In this document: positions 1 through 14,700 of the stretch, piece by piece
Numbering within the stretch: position 1 is the first letter of the stretch
How the letters are laid out: the number at the start of each line of letters is the position of its first letter
Assembly: GCF_017654505.1 (NCBI RefSeq)
Contig: NC_054538.1
Location: forward strand, 57,069,684 to 57,133,683
Direction: 5' to 3'
DNA length: 64,000 nt
Origin: Polyodon spathula
Taxonomy: Eukaryota; Chordata; Actinopteri; Acipenseriformes; Polyodontidae
Notes under the pieces: model-generated
The model's input: the letters and a program-made list of their open reading frames with translations, nothing else
What the model was told of the DNA's origin: nothing
Databases searched by the model: none
Translations under genes and position numbers: made by a program

Positions 1-3000
1 TTGTATCCTGGTTGCAGAGGGGTGACCAATCTTGGCTGAAGACCCACAATCTTGGCTGAAAACCTGTTTTGTGATCCTGCAATATATAGTTTGCCTCCTC
101 GTGCTGTTAAAAAATTACCATGCAAAGCCTTCAGGGTCCAGCAGCTTGTGAATATCTTGCTGACGTTATGCAGGTGAAAAGAGGCTATTGCCTTAACAAT
201 GAGAATAGAGGCCACCTGTTTATCTTCAGTCTTTCTAAATCAGAAAGTGGGTTGCTGTGAGATGACATTCAAATTGGGGAGAAATTTGAATGTGAGCCTT
301 GGTGCCAAACTGTTTTTATAGTTTGCCTTATGCTTATATGTGTTTTAATATCTCAGTGAGTTTTATTGCTACCTCAGTAAAGCTTAAAATGAATCATGTG
401 TGAATGTGAACAGTTCTTCTTCATGTACTTCATCTTACCACAAGTCCAGCAAAATTTACTGTAGCACAAAACATATGCTATATACATATTATCCAGTCTA
501 TATTACTTGATGTGCCAGAGAACAATGTTTGCAAGCAAAATAAATGTGCATCATCATTCTCCAGCCCCAAACCACTTCCTCTTTCATCATATGACAACTT
601 TTGTCACCCTGTGGTTTACAACAGACTTTTTTTTTTACAGTTTCTAAAGAGGAAGTAAAACTAACACATGGTTCAATGGGTGAACAACTGCACATGGTTT
701 CCATTACTCTAGTCTTGTTGTTATTTGAATGTCAAAATGGCCACCAATTCTACCAGCAGGTCTAGCATAGACCTTCCTGCTGCTGCTTCTGACATGCATT
801 CCAAGAATGCTAGGTCTTGACTAATACAGATTACACTCAGGAGACAGTTGTGTTAGTTGAACGGTGTGTGTTTTGTTTTGGGGGGAGGGGGTTCTTTTGT
901 TATTCTGGAGAGGACACTCCCTGTGCAGTTAACAAAACCATGATGGATTATCAGGCCTGTTCTGAGTAAAACACTGTAGGTTTAATCTCCCTGCTCAGGT
1001 GGGGGGATAGGCTTTTTTGTTTGTTTAATTAGAGTCCTTGTGGGACATGGCTATGATTAATTGACTTAGGTCTAGTCATCATTTTAAATGGAATCCAAGA
1101 TAGACAGAATTATTTATTCAGAGATTCAAGGCCAAGTCTTAATTAAAAAAGATAGTCAAGAAGCTGGCAGCTAATGACAAATAACTGCTTTGATAAAGCA
1201 GGTCAATCTATAAGTAAAACAATAAACTGGTTTACAAGGTTACCAACCTGGGTACTCATTGTTAAAAACTGTTTAAATATCCTATTTACAAATACTTAAT
1301 GAAAGTTATTGAATGCTTGTTTGCCTCTAATCTCCAATGAATTTGAAAATCCAGTACTAAAATGTGTACTATAATATACATGTTAAGTGAAGAGTTTTCA
1401 GTCAAATAAATGTCATTAAAAACAGCACACAGCAGACATTTTAAACCCACTATATTTACTGTGTATATTTTTCTTTTAAAAAACAGGAACAGGAACAGGA
1501 ACAGACAAACCAAGCAGCCTTTCTGACAACTCAGTATAATGTTACATTTGTTAGATTATAATCTTTTTTGATGCACACAGTACATTCAATATTAGAGACT
1601 TTTGCTCTTGCAAACCTGTTTTAAATGTAAATTACACAAACACCATAAAATTGCCTTCACTGTGTGCTGAAAAATGCACGGCAGACAATTAATCATATAG
1701 TTTTTGATTGAAAACCTGGTATTAGAATTTACGGAGAGTCATGTGCATTACGTGTGTAGTAAATGGATTAAAGTAATAAAGACACAATGATGTGATGTCA
1801 CCTTGGAGAGAACGAATGACAGCTGTTATTTGCACAGGCAGAAATTAATTACATAGTGAATTAGTTAGGCTATGCCAAGATAGACAGGGGAGTTAGTAAA
1901 GCAGGCACGCCAAATGACATTGTTATAACAGTAACGCTTTGAGCATTAATTATCAGCTTCAGTGCAGCAATACAATGCAAAAATTGATTCTTATGTAAGT
2001 CATAACAGTCACCATGACAACCAGGAATATTTCTGAATTTGCATAAACACACTGTCTTTGCCATTGCCCTAGTTCAGTTTGTTTCCATGGTAACACTTGA
2101 GCATAGTGGTTGACCATTAAGTTACTCCCTAAAATGTCACAGATATACAAATAGCACGCATGTGCTTGGCAGCCATAGTGTAAGGATAATTTATTTCCAA
2201 AGCTAATAGAACCTTGCTTTTTTTTTCCCCTGGAGAATTGTTTTTCTATCCAGCATTTACATTATTATTATAGAGTTGTTGAAGGCAAGGCTTAACTACT
2301 TGTTAGCAAGTCAGATGAAAATATTGTTCCCTGAGAATTGACGAAAGGCTGTGTCGTTACTTTCCTGTGTTTTATTTCACAATAAGAGGTGTCATTCTGA
2401 CATTCTTGCTTTGTTGGTTTAGTGTTTCAATAAAATAATTCAGTGGTGATATTGTTGAAAATGCTGCTGCATTTCCTTCTGCAGTACATGTTAGTGCCTC
2501 TATTCTATTCATATTTTGAGGTACAGTACTTCCATCATTTCTACAAGTGTTATATGAGATCACTTAAAACCTAGATGAATACTAGCATTACTACAATATT
2601 AATGAATGGTAACGACCACCAGTAAAACCTAGTTAAAATTTAAGTAACTGCTAGTAGGGAACTAGAACACACATTTACTGCTTTCCTACTGGAATCCTAG
2701 CTGGTACAGAAATCCTACCCGCAGGTTTCAACAATTATATGTATTTAAGACAAAAGTCAACTACCAGTTCTGACCATTGCTGGAAATCCCAAGAGGAAAA
2801 ATATGATTTTCAAAGTTAGTCATAGATACATATTTAATATGCTGTTTGTAGTTCCCATATCTGTACAAATGATTTGGCATTGTCAAGCCATGCTGATTGT
2901 ATTGTGATAGACTTCCAGCCATTTCCAATTTTTGAATGTATTTATTTACAGACACTTAACCACAATAGAAACCTGTAACATCACATATTTATTATGGGGT

Positions 3001-3293
3001 TGATTATTTCACTAATTTATGTATTTTTTGTGAAGATTGTTTTGATGTATTTTGTATTAGAATTGTTTTTGTCACCTGCCCCTTTAAATGACGATACAAC
3101 ATCCCCCAGTGTGGATCGGCATAGTGCCCAGGTGGAACGAGTACTCCTTGATTAGGCCAAAAATAAGCCTTTTGATTAACTGGCAAAGGAGAGCAAGCTG
3201 TAGGGAGAGCTCATTTGGTTTGTTTTGGCTGATACGTGCCGTGCTGAGTCTTCGGCTGGCAGGTTAACGTGATAAGACTAAGAGTAACTCTCT
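1..3293. other. No gene recognised; AT-rich unannotated sequence
   Basis: I see no coding exon, RNA gene or clear transposon terminus here. The short open frames have no recognisable motif and ordinary AT-rich composition. The part from about 3070 to 3290 is more GC-balanced and may be a decayed repeat abutting the LTR-like block that follows, but I cannot name it. Confidence 0.5.
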
Positions 3294-3331
3294 GTGGATT
3301 GGCGATAGTATAGTGGATTGGCGATAGTATC
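3294..3331. repeat. Tandem duplication of a 19-bp unit
   Basis: Two adjacent 19-bp copies (3294-3312 and 3313-3331) begin GTGGATTGGCGATAGTAT and differ only in the last base. This looks like a simple replication-slippage duplication next to the LTR-like block. Confidence 0.85.
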
Positions 3332-3398
3332 TCCCATGCTCTTATTGTAAAATAGCTGAGTTAACCATGCAATTTGACGAAAAATATATATTTCTAAC

Positions 3399-3985
3399 TG
3401 TCACAAGGATGGCTGGTGGATGATGTCACAGACCCAGAAGGAACACACAGGCAGTACTGGGGTTGAAATTGAGGCGTTCCAGCCCTCAGTGTTTTACTAA
3501 ATAAACTAAAATAAAGATTTAAACAAACAAAACACACAAAAGAAAAGGGTACGTTGGCCAACAAAACAGATGTCAATAACAAGTACCTTTTTGCAATACT
3601 AACACCGGTAGCAATCGTCTCTTTGTTTCTGCTCCTCTCAACTTTGAGCTCTCCCTTAGATCTTCCCTGTGGAGCTAGACTGCAGCTCTTTTATTCTCTG
3701 GCTGAGGGTTAACTAGCAATTATCTTACTAACCCTCGGCCATAGCCTGCACGAGTTTAATAATGATCCGTGACTGTCAGCTAATTACTCAGTGGTTGATT
3801 AGTCATGCACCCTCACAAGGATTTCTTAAATAAATAAAACAATAACAAATAATAGCCGACAGCTTTTAGTCCACCCAGTAAATCATAATACATTGTAATA
3901 GTGGCTTTTTGCCGGTCATATTTGCATTAACTCATAATACACAAAAGTAAACAATAGCAGCACACATATACTATATACATAGGGG
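3399..3985 (-). mobile_element. LTR-like block, copy A, minus strand
   Basis: Read on the minus strand this resembles the block near 58215-58746: a T-rich 5' part, a CTTGTGAGG motif, paired inverted repeats, an AATAAAAG TATA-like box, and an end in TGTGACA (TGTCACA on the plus strand at 3399). A stem of 12 bp with one mismatch lies at 3700-3711 and 3729-3740, just upstream of the TATA-like box in the sense direction. The 3' boundary is suggested by the TG/CA-type end; the 5' boundary near 3985 is approximate. I found no target-site duplication and no internal coding region, so this is best read as a solo or truncated LTR. Class is inferred from organisation, not from homology I could test. 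Confidence 0.55.
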
Positions 3986-4019
3986 GCAGGCACTTTGCCA
4001 CTTTAAACCACCTGTTGTG

Positions 4020-4329
4020 CTATGGCTCCAACAGAATATTCTGCCTGGGTGTTATTAGCTACTTGCCTTACAGACTTCAAGCATAGGATGTCACAGAATG
4101 CTCTAATGTTGAATTCAGATAAAACAGACATTATGCTAGTGGGCTCACAGAACCAACCAAAAGGAAATGTGGGATTACATGAGCTCGACCCTTGCAGCCT
4201 CTCATCAAGAATTAAACTAGAAATGAAGAGTGTGGGGGTCATCTTTGATCCTGATCTGAGTATCTTTTTACCATTTGAGAAATACAGCCAAACTTAGACA
4301 AATTATTTTCGTATCTGATGCCGAGAGAC
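4020..4329 (+). pseudogene. L2-type LINE reverse transcriptase fragment, upstream half
   Basis: The frame from 4022 to 4297 carries a stretch (TCLTDFKHRMSQNALMLNSD followed by KTDIMLVGS) and then GVIFDPDLS, which match the segment after the catalytic region of L2/CR1-clade LINE reverse transcriptases, where the usual pattern is an SDKTE-like motif followed by LGVxxDxxL. The homology continues past the stop in another frame with SDAERL up to 4329, so at least one frameshift is present. No 5' part of the element or endonuclease is visible upstream. The fragment is cut at 4330-4332 by a Harbinger insertion and resumes at 6290 in the continuing frame. It is dead sequence. The clade is inferred from motif memory. 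Confidence 0.8.
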
Positions 4330-4497
4330 TAAAGGGCCATTCACACCAGACGTGGCTTGCATGCCGCCTCTTTGCGTGTCACTTTGCAGTCGCTGCAGTC
4401 TGTTTTTACATCACGGCTGCATGTACAAGCAACAAACAGTAAATGCCAGCAAGAAGGTAAAACTGTTTTTATACAGAAGACACAAAGCTTAGTAAAA

Positions 4498-5755
<1,258 letters not shown>

Positions 5756-5909
5756 TTTTTGGGGGGGGGGACGGGGGACGGACGACACGACTGTAAACGC
5801 AGCAACAATCACTGGTACTGTGCATCTAACAACAGAATACCTGGAACAATGAATAGCTAACAAAAAAACATAATTGTGATTGCCCTGCTCTACTGGGGAA
5901 AGAAAAAAA

Positions 5910-6030
5910 ATGTCGCTGTCAGTCCATGACATCCTCAAGAAAAGAAAAAGGTTCGGCGAGTATCATCGGCTGATACAGGAGCTCTGGTTTGATGAAGGCA
6001 GATTTCAAACCGACTTAATCAGAAAATCGG
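5910..6030 (+). pseudogene. HARBI1-like transposase, N-terminal fragment
   Basis: From the ATG at 5910 the frame reads MSLSVHDILKKRKRFGEYHR and then LIQELWFDEGRFQT, the characteristic N-terminal segment of fish Harbinger transposases (GEYHxLxQELRxDxxRFxxYFRM in the family as I recall it). The homology stops after RFQT, and the following codons are unrelated sequence including a T-run, so the whole helix-turn-helix and DDE nuclease part is deleted. It lies between the Tc1 remnant and the right terminal repeat of Harbinger copy C. Confidence 0.75.
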
Positions 6031-6289
6031 AAATCAGAACCACAAGCTTTTCCTCCATTGTACTTTTTTTTTTCTTCCTCGCGAAAGAACCTCCTATTTT
6101 CCCCTGATTGGTTGCTGGTAGTTTACGTCACGGCGCAGTGAAAGATGAAAATATTTTATCACCTGCGCGCCGCTCTGTGGTGCCGCTTGAGTGCCGCTTG
6201 AGTGCCGTTTCCCTCTGCTGCTGCACGTGACCACCTTCATTGAAAGCAACTGCTACTGCTGCACCATGTCTGCTGTGAACAGCCCTTAA

Positions 6290-6352
6290 TGCACTCCTTT
6301 ATTTAATCTAGAATTGATTTTAATGAATTTTTCACTATAGCCCTCCTCTCCA
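6290..6352 (+). pseudogene. L2-type LINE fragment, downstream half
   Basis: Directly after the right TAA of Harbinger copy C the sequence reads MHSFI, a stop, then SRIDFNEFF, which fits the LINE motif VHAFISSRIDYCNALL. It continues the frame that ends SDAERL at 4329. This supports an L2 fragment split by the transposon. It ends at a (TA)n/(CA)n microsatellite. Confidence 0.7.
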
Positions 6353-6356
6353 GTCC

Positions 6357-6408
<52 letters not shown>
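6357..6408. repeat. Microsatellite (TA)n-(CA)n
   Basis: Short TA run followed by about twenty CA units, at the end of the split LINE fragment. Confidence 0.95.
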
Positions 6409-6409
<1 letters not shown>

Positions 6410-6410
<1 letters not shown>

Positions 6411-8137
6411 TTATATGCTGCACAGAGCTGTAAATATCTTCTATACATAAGCAAATACAGGGTTTTTAAAATTGAATAACAAACTCTCTAAAGATCTGAC
6501 AGTTTGAGAGTCGCGTTAAAACAAATCACCTTGGTAAAACGGTTAATTAGCTGGAGGCCGGGAAATACCACCACTTTGTACATTACATGATGTCTTGTTG
6601 AACCAGACAGTAACAACTTTGGAATGCTGATGAGCAACTGAAGTTTTCAAGCATTTTACATATCATTAGAGTTCACTCCTACATTCAAACTATACCCCAC
6701 ATGGCCACTGAAAACAGTTATGTGTGTCATGCTAAGAGTATGAGTGAAGTAAAAGTGGGTACTTGTTGCTGAGAACGTTACTTCTAGTACAAGATTACAC
6801 GCCTTTCTTTTTTTTCTTTTTTACATCATGTCACCTCAACTACAAACACCTTCTCTAAGCTGTAGTTTTCTTCTTATTCTGAGAAAAAAATATATAATTG
6901 GCCTCCCTGAGGCTGACTCACATCCTTCCTGTCTGGTGGCTTTAAGTGAAACTGTATTTTCAGTTTGACTAAAGAGCAGTCACACATTTTAACTACACAC
7001 TAATTTTTTGTAATTCCCCTATATTTATAGTGGTGAAGGTCAAAATACGTCATGTGAGGCTTTTTCTTTCAGTATTTTTCAATGCCTTGTATTCAGGTTG
7101 AGGCTAGTGAATCTGTATGGAATATCAGCAGTATAAAAATAGATTTTTCAAACCACTATTTTACCACACTAGAAGTGAATGAGAAACATTTGAGTGTATT
7201 TAAATAAGGAGACCCCGTTAGTAGGCATTCCTATTTCAGGTGCCCAGTGCCCATGTCTTTGGGAAGTACAGCCAGTGCACTGTGGTACAGTCCACTGGTT
7301 TTCATTTTAAATTGAACCTGTGACCTCATCAAGGCAGATGTTACTCTAAATTTGCATATACAAATTCCAAGCTCTCTGTTGGCAAAAAATGGCTGCCATG
7401 GCCTGTTCCAGGTGTGGCTGCACTTTGCGGTTGCTAATAGATATATCTGTACAATGGCTTGTTTGTAAACTGCTTTGAGATCCCACACAGATCACAAGGT
7501 GCTAAAATAAAACGCCTATCTTAAACACTTACCACAGTGGATGATGATGCAAGGTCAGAGTATCTAGTCACAATATGACCTAATAAACCACAGACACCTA
7601 CAGAGGAAAATCTCCCTAGTAGCTCCTTTAGTGTAGGTGGTGTATGGTTTTAAGAACCGGAGTCCCAGTGGTCTTTTGTCTCTGAACTCCCACTTCAGTC
7701 TAGCCTTCAGGAAATTCATGACTGCAACAGTCATAATTTCCTTAATTGTGTTTGTACATGTCTTATTTTTGACATATTGTCTTTATTCAAAAATGACCTA
7801 CTTGCATATACTTTCCCTGAAAACTACTGTGTTTGACCACCTTGTTACTGTCCCCTGAATTTCTCCTTGTCCTCTTTCCTACAAAACATTGCAGCACTTT
7901 TCATCGTTTTGTTTTTTTTCTAAAAAAATATTTAGTTTTTAAATATTAGTTCTTTCTTTTCTATTGTCCGGCTGAGTTAAAAAAAAAAAAAAAAAGAAAG
8001 AAAAAAAACAACTAGTGGATTGAAACAAAACATAGTGGCTTTATTTCAATCCAAGGTTTCTGTTAACTTTTTACGTGTCCTCAGAGCCGTCCTCACAGAC
8101 TCTTGAAATGTAGCCTTGTATTTAATTTCATCTTTTG

Positions 8138-8199
<62 letters not shown>

Positions 8200-8408
8200 C
8201 TTTTGAATTACTTTAAAGGCTGCCTTACCACCTTATCTCCAGCAAACCTCTTGTGAAGGAACTGTAATGGTAAATGCGATTTTCTTAGTGGTTTTCATAT
8301 GAATAAAAAGCTTTCGTTTCTAGGGAAATGAGCTTGGTGGTTTGATCCAAGTTCCCTAATGGACTAGAATTTGACAAAACTATTCACAGTGGCCAGCTCT
8401 GCAAACAT
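6410..8408. other. No gene recognised; unannotated sequence with one microsatellite
   Basis: No coding motif or terminal repeat seen. The section contains the (TA)n tract listed separately and an A-run near 7980-7995. Short open frames here are uninformative. Confidence 0.5.
8141..8198. repeat. (TA)n microsatellite
   Basis: Uninterrupted TA dinucleotides for about 58 bases. Confidence 0.97.
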
Positions 8409-8874
8409 TAAGGGCCCTATTTAGCAATGTTCGCAAACACCTAAGACAATCGCAAAACACTTTTGCGAACAGTTAGTGAATCAGAATCAGACGCACATGT
8501 GGTCAAACAGACTATGCCCACCTATGTGATTTAGCAACACATGTTTTTGTGCCCACTCGGCAAGTTAGTGCTTGACATGGGCTGAACTTGGGGAGTGCCC
8601 TGATTTAAATGCAAATGTAGCGATTTAGCAAACCATCAACAGTGTTAGCATTTGCGTTTTGATTGACATGTGAAAACCAGGTCTAAACTGTGTGCAAATT
8701 ACATGATCGACTATAAATACTGGTGAAACTACCAGGGAAGCAGGAAAAGAAAAGAGAGAGAAAAAAGAGAAATAAAAGAAATGTGGAGTGCGCACAGGAT
8801 TAATGTGATATTTAAAAATGGGATACTTTGTAATGTGATGCTCTATACTGTGATTTTGTAACAATTGTAAATAA

Positions 8875-8877
8875 ATA

Positions 8878-8968
<91 letters not shown>
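8875..8968. repeat. (TAA)n microsatellite inside Harbinger copy A
   Basis: About thirty TAA units. It produces spurious poly-Tyr and poly-Ile frames on the minus strand that are not genes. Confidence 0.97.
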
Positions 8969-8969
<1 letters not shown>

Positions 8970-9039
8970 GAGTGGAGGAGATGTCCCCAAATATTTAAGT
9001 CATCTGTCTTTTCTGTCTGACACAATGTTATGCAGCAAT

Positions 9040-9535
9040 TTTGCCTCAACCACAAACAATCACTGACATCTGCCAACTGCTTCAGGCTGACCTGGAAGGA
9101 GACATGCAGAGAGCACACTATTTTCCTGTAGCACTAAAGTAAATGCACCAACACAGAATAGGCACTTCTACGTAAACTGTAAGGGGACCTAGTCTGTCAA
9201 CGTGCAAGTAGTGTGTGATCTGTGATGCAAACAACAACATCACAAATGTGTATGCAAACTATCGTTGCTCCGCTCATGACTTGTTTATCCTCGCTAATTT
9301 GCAGGTGGCAACTGTGTTTCAGTGGTCTGAGAAGCTGGTTGATAGGGGACAATGAGTATCCACTGAAACGGTGGCTACTGAGACCACTGCTCATCCCCAT
9401 GACCCCTGCTGAAGGTATAGCCGTACCTATAAATGTCTGTGGCAGAACACTACAGTACACTCCTCAGAAGATTAGCAATATCACCCTGGGTTGTTGTGTT
9501 TTACATAACATAGCTCTCCGTAATGGATGTTGAAC
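9040..9535 (+). pseudogene. HARBI1-like transposase, internally deleted
   Basis: Three pieces of a HARBI1/DDE_Tnp_4 protein lie in order. First, about 9043-9141 reads TITDICQLLQADLEGDMQRA then HYFPVALK, the helical N-terminal region. Second, from about 9159, a FYVNCKG and VNVQVVCDL stretch with two stops matches the segment before the second catalytic residue. Third, the frame 9222-9533 has WLIGDNEYPLKRWLLRPLL, where GDxxYP carries a catalytic aspartate (codon near 9348), and ends ITLGCCVLHNIALRNG, the usual C-terminal signature. The segments holding the first aspartate and the VIERxFG-like glutamate region are deleted. Family knowledge: HARBI1-type nucleases need a Myb/SANT partner. Confidence 0.88.
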
Positions 9536-10140
9536 TTACAGAGGAAAGATTCCAGGGTTTGAAGGAAGCAGATGCTGAACTTGAACCACCAGTGCTGGAG
9601 GTTACAGACAGGAAAGCATTTATAATAAAAACAGTGATGGTGCTCACAGTTCAAAGGTGAACTACACATGCCTAACTTAAGGAAAACTCTTGATTCAAAA
9701 CGTTCGCCCTAACCCTGGCCCTGACCGCTTAGCAAGTGAAACAGAAAAAAATATTTATGTAACTTAATTTTGCTTATAGATTACTTTTTTTATTTCGTAA
9801 GTATTCACTGTCCCCCCCAGACTGCTAAAAAAAAATGTAGCCTTGCTGAAGCGCTCGTGTCTTCTTCCTTTTTGTCTGGTTTCAAAATTCCCTCCTTTCA
9901 CTATCGCAGACACACAGGTCCTCTTAAAGTGAATGTTGAATCCTTATTGGTTGTAACCTTACTCCTCCCACTATGCTTTGATTGAGTGGGCACATGATTC
10001 GCTATTTGATGTGCGTTAGCCCATGCATGAGACCTGATTTTTAAATCACGTTTTCGTGCGCTATCGCAGAGCTTCTCAAACACAGTCATGTTTGCCCTAG
10101 TGACAGCAGCTGCTCATATATTTGCTAAATAGAGCCCTAA

Positions 10141-11666
10141 GTGTTTATTTTGTATACCAACTGGCTGTTGTTATCCCCAGTTAGAAGATGGCACTCATTA
10201 CAGGGCACAGGAGTATTGTGGAAGTGGGTGGGGCTACAAATGGAAGTGCTATAAACAATTAGTTTTCTTATGAAGTCAGACAGTGAATAAACAGTGTTTT
10301 AACTAATTTGATGATTTTGATCATTGTGAAGATATGCTTCAATGTGTATTTTTTTTACTGACAGAAGGGGGCAGGGCTAATACCTTATATACTCTAATAA
10401 ACAAGTAGGAGTAATAAGCTTGGTACAATGAAAAATCGCCATACTTTGTATGGTTATTCATATGTACTGGTATCTCGGTATACTCTTACAAAGAAATATT
10501 ACACTATTATCAGGGGTGTGTTTTATAAGAATAAAAGGTAACCTATTTCACTTGTATTTCTTTTGCAAAATACTCACTCAAGTCAAAGTCCAGGTTAAAG
10601 CAAAGAAAATGGTCCAAAATGTCTTAATGAATGGTTTTCACAGAGACAGATACTGTAGGAAACATGGTTAACTTGCAGCATCTGTAGTTTTCTTTAGTTT
10701 TAGGATAGCTGACAAAATAGCAGCAACTTCTATTGGTGTGCTTTTTGTCCATCTTCTACCATAATAATCAGTGTTCAATATTTTTGAATTGCTTCAGCTT
10801 ACTAGCTAAAATAGTGATGTCATATCACACTTCCCCTTTAATATAATGTGTTTATGATAGTTATCCAAGGTTGGTCTCTCACCATGTATACTAATTTTGT
10901 AGTTGGCAGGATGAAGAAGTTAAAGTTCTTTAAGGGATTACTGCTAGTGCTTTTGGGTAATGATGGTTTTTGCACCAATTTCTTTATATCTGTGAACATT
11001 CCCATTGATGGCTGTTTTGAAAGATTATTCCTTACAAAATTAGCATTTACCAGACTCTTCAGAGTTACATTGCACTATATTTATCCAATACATCAATATA
11101 TAATATTTCAAACAAAAAAAAAAGTATTTATATGTAATTTATGGGGTATAAGCTGGGGCTATAATGATAGAGCAGAGGAAGCAGAAACAAGCAGAGAGAG
11201 CCCAGAATTAGGATAGAAAAGAAGAGTTGGCTGGGTGTCCCCTCTAACTCACATGGGTACCTCCCTTTAACCTAAGGTCGGGGAAGTGAGACACTTACCC
11301 CAAAGGTTGGACCCCAGCTGACCGAAGAACTTCACCACAAGACAAAGAACAGAATACGTGCCAATGCATAACATAAATGCAAGGAAGAAAGGGACATACA
11401 AGACAAACAAGAGAGGTTTAGAAAGGGTTTATGTGTTTCAGTGGAGAGGAAAAAACTAAAACACAAGACAGGGAATGTGTGTGTCATTGGGGTTTAAATT
11501 GGAAATTGGTAATGATAGACAGCAATGAAGAGCCCCAGCCCCTGTCCCCCGAATCTCGCTCAAAGGCTAACATTTAAAATACATCTTTACAGATATAATT
11601 TACAGTTAACCATCTGGTCCTATAATTTGTAAAATACCCAAATTGTATATGTTAACAAACACACAC

Positions 11667-11744
<78 letters not shown>

Positions 11745-14700
11745 GTGTGTAGACTATTAATAATTGTTCCAGTCAGGTATTAAGATTTGCACATTTACAG
11801 TTTAATTAATAACCATGTGACCATAGTTTTATTCGTGTACTTTAATTTCAAAGTATATGGTCCGAGATACAACTTAAACACAGCAGATTTGATCATGTGA
11901 CCTTTCATGTAAGTGGTAAGTGGTAAGACATGACCTACTGTATTTAGCCATCAGCAACCCTATCCCCACTCGTGGCATTTAAACTGAAACCCAGGCAGGC
12001 TCAGACAACTCAGAGAAGCTTTGGTAGCAGAGGAGCGTGCCAAAACACTGATGTAACAGAATCTGAGATAAGCATACAGTATTTCACTACTTAAGCAGAA
12101 CTTGACCTTACACCTTTTATTTTAACATTTCCAGCACTCCAGCACTGTCTTCCTGCACCTTAAATAGGGGATATAAAAACAAACCAGAGCCAGCTGGATA
12201 TTGTTTCCAACAAATGATAGTGGTAGTTTTGACGTGCATCACATTGATTCACAAAGAATAGGAGTGGGGCATGTTGTCATCCAAGCGCAGGTGTAATTAC
12301 CACTAGATGTTTTTAAGTTTTGAGTATTTGTTTGGATTTATGTTTGGAGTGCCAAGTTAATACCTACTATGAGTCAAGATGCGTAAAAGATAATGTTAAT
12401 TATAAAGTTGCTTAGGTAAGCAGAGCATTCAAATTGGCTGAACAAGATTCCAAGTGCTAATGATGTGGTACAACAGCATCTCTTTGGTCTCTTTACTAAG
12501 CCAGATTTCCTTGGAAATGCCCATTTTAGATTAGCAATAAATGTGTCAAGGTTGACAGTCTGCAGATGGGTTTCTTGACCCTCAAGTTGTATTTTAAGTT
12601 ATTGTTGTTGAGTTAGATGGCCTAAACTGTGCTGGCTTCCCAGGGTGAAAAGTTTGTTGAGTGGAATTTTAAATCAATAGTCACCTCTTAGATCCTAATC
12701 AATTTTATCCCCTCTACTCCTGACAGAACAAAAATTGAGTGTAGTGGGCTTATTCACTAGCTTCTCATGTCTTTCCTGCTTGAGTTGAATCTGGATCAAT
12801 TGAAAAGAGACTGGTGTCCCCAGTGGACAATAGTACATGTCACAGGTCAGGAATGAAATGTGCTTGCAGAGCTGTGAAGAAAGCTTTCTTAGCAGCTGAC
12901 TGTAGCCACTGGCGATGTCCCTTAACCCTTTTTTTGAGCACAAATCATAAATGTAAAAAAACAAACACCCCCCCACCCCCCCAACTCATTACTGATTTGT
13001 AGGGTCTGTGTTTTTCCACCAGTGAAATGTCAACAGAAATATATCAGACTATACATTGAACTAATTAGAACCTTAATTTTGCTTCAGCGTATGATTGTTC
13101 CTCGGGTTTGTTTTTTGTAGCTCTGTAAATGATGCAGTTATACTGTCTGAGGGGATTTGCTTGTGGCATAGTGTGAGGAAATTATAGGTACCCTACAGGT
13201 TTTGCTGATATGGGAACATTCAAGCTAAAAGTGTGAAAATTGCAGAGATGAAAATGACAGAAATAAATTCCCACCTGTTAAAGAAAAAGAAGTGTGTTCC
13301 ATGAGAATTTCATTTGGCAGGTAGGTGTCACACTCTCGAAACATTACAGAAATAGGGAAACTTCAGGCACCTTCTACTCTGTGAAAGGGCATTACCTGAC
13401 AATGCTGAGTTTCATGATCCTAATTATACTGGCTCTGAAACAGTCTTTCAAAATAGGAACAATATAACAAGCTAGTTATAGTCAAAGACAAGGAAAGAGT
13501 CATACTTATGGTTCATTTTTCACACACTAGGAATAACATTTTAGCCTGGTATATCATCAAATTGCCATGTTTTCTGAATTTTGGTAGCTGTCAGGTTTGA
13601 AGATGCACTCTAGATTGACTGGTAGCTTTCTTTGAGATTTGTTTTGCTTGTTTGGATTTCTCACAATGGCTCGGCTCACACTTGTTTCTTTCTTTTTTCT
13701 TCTTGTCTGCTTATAATAAATTGCATACATATGTGATTATCCATTTCCTTTAGAAAACACTGAGACTGAAAGGAGCCTCCTAGTTAGTTGTAATAGCTGC
13801 TAATAGCTCCATTAGGGCAGGTCTGTTTCTTGGGTGTCGAAAGCTGTACATACCCGTTGAGCTGGCGTTGACAAATGGCTGTATTACTGGTTGCTATCTG
13901 TTGTCACCAAAAGTGTCTAAGGTTTTAAAATGGCCTTAAAGTACCTTTTTCACAATACTCTTCATGTACAACACTACAGAGCAAACCTCAGTATATGCTA
14001 AATTAGTGCTAAATGGGCCAACATGAAAGAGAGACCTGATCTTTAGTGGTGTATTGAAGTTAATAATGACCAGGTGAATGCATCTCAAAACCTTAAGGAC
14101 TAAACCTTTTGATGTAAATTACTTTTTTTTTCTATTAGAGGTTGCTAAGAGCAGGTCTGTGTTGTGGTATTTCGTGTGTTGCTATTGCTGTGATGACTGT
14201 CCCTGTTTGCTCAAGCTGAGATCAAGTTGTTCGTGTAAAGTAAGAAAAGAACAAGTGGTAGGTGATGCCTAGATACCCAATAACCCCCAATCAGTCACCC
14301 ACAGACCAGCATTTTATATAAAACACGTGCAATCCAAGTTATTTCATAGCACCAAAGGCTGTACACTAATATATTGAGATTTGCAAGGTACTTTGGCCCA
14401 ACATGCCTGGACTGACCATTTGCAGAGGCTATATAACTGGAGACAAGTGGACAGACAAAACATTTGTTATTTTAGTCTTATCATAACTGGGACCTTTCCA
14501 AACATTAGCCTTGCATGTTTACTGCACTTCTGTTTTAAAACACCAAGCAGCATGCAATTTTAATAATTTAAATTATTGTAGTATTTCAATCCTCGTCATT
14601 TTTATCAGTTAAATAGACTTATGTTTTTCTTTTATTTGGGCTATGGTTTCAGACTTCTGAAACATCCAGTTGAGTATTCATCAAATAGTTGGCCCTGAAA

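Larger units (their letters stand above)
8412..10137 (+). mobile_element. Harbinger (PIF) DNA transposon, copy A, complete ends
   Basis: The left end GGGCCCTATTTAGCAA (8412 on) matches the reverse complement of the right end, GGGCTCTATTTAGCAA (ending at 10137). TAA flanks both sides (8409-8411 and 10138-10140), giving a clean 3-bp target duplication. The 1726-bp element contains a long (TAA)n microsatellite and an internally deleted HARBI1-like gene on the plus strand. No Myb/SANT-like second gene is recognisable. The ends are intact but the transposase is not, so it could have moved only with help from another copy. Confidence 0.9.

Noticed and set aside
8625..9118. Minus-strand frames of 121 and 91 codons rich in Tyr or Ile
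   Set aside because: They are translations of the (TAA)n microsatellite and have no coding signature.
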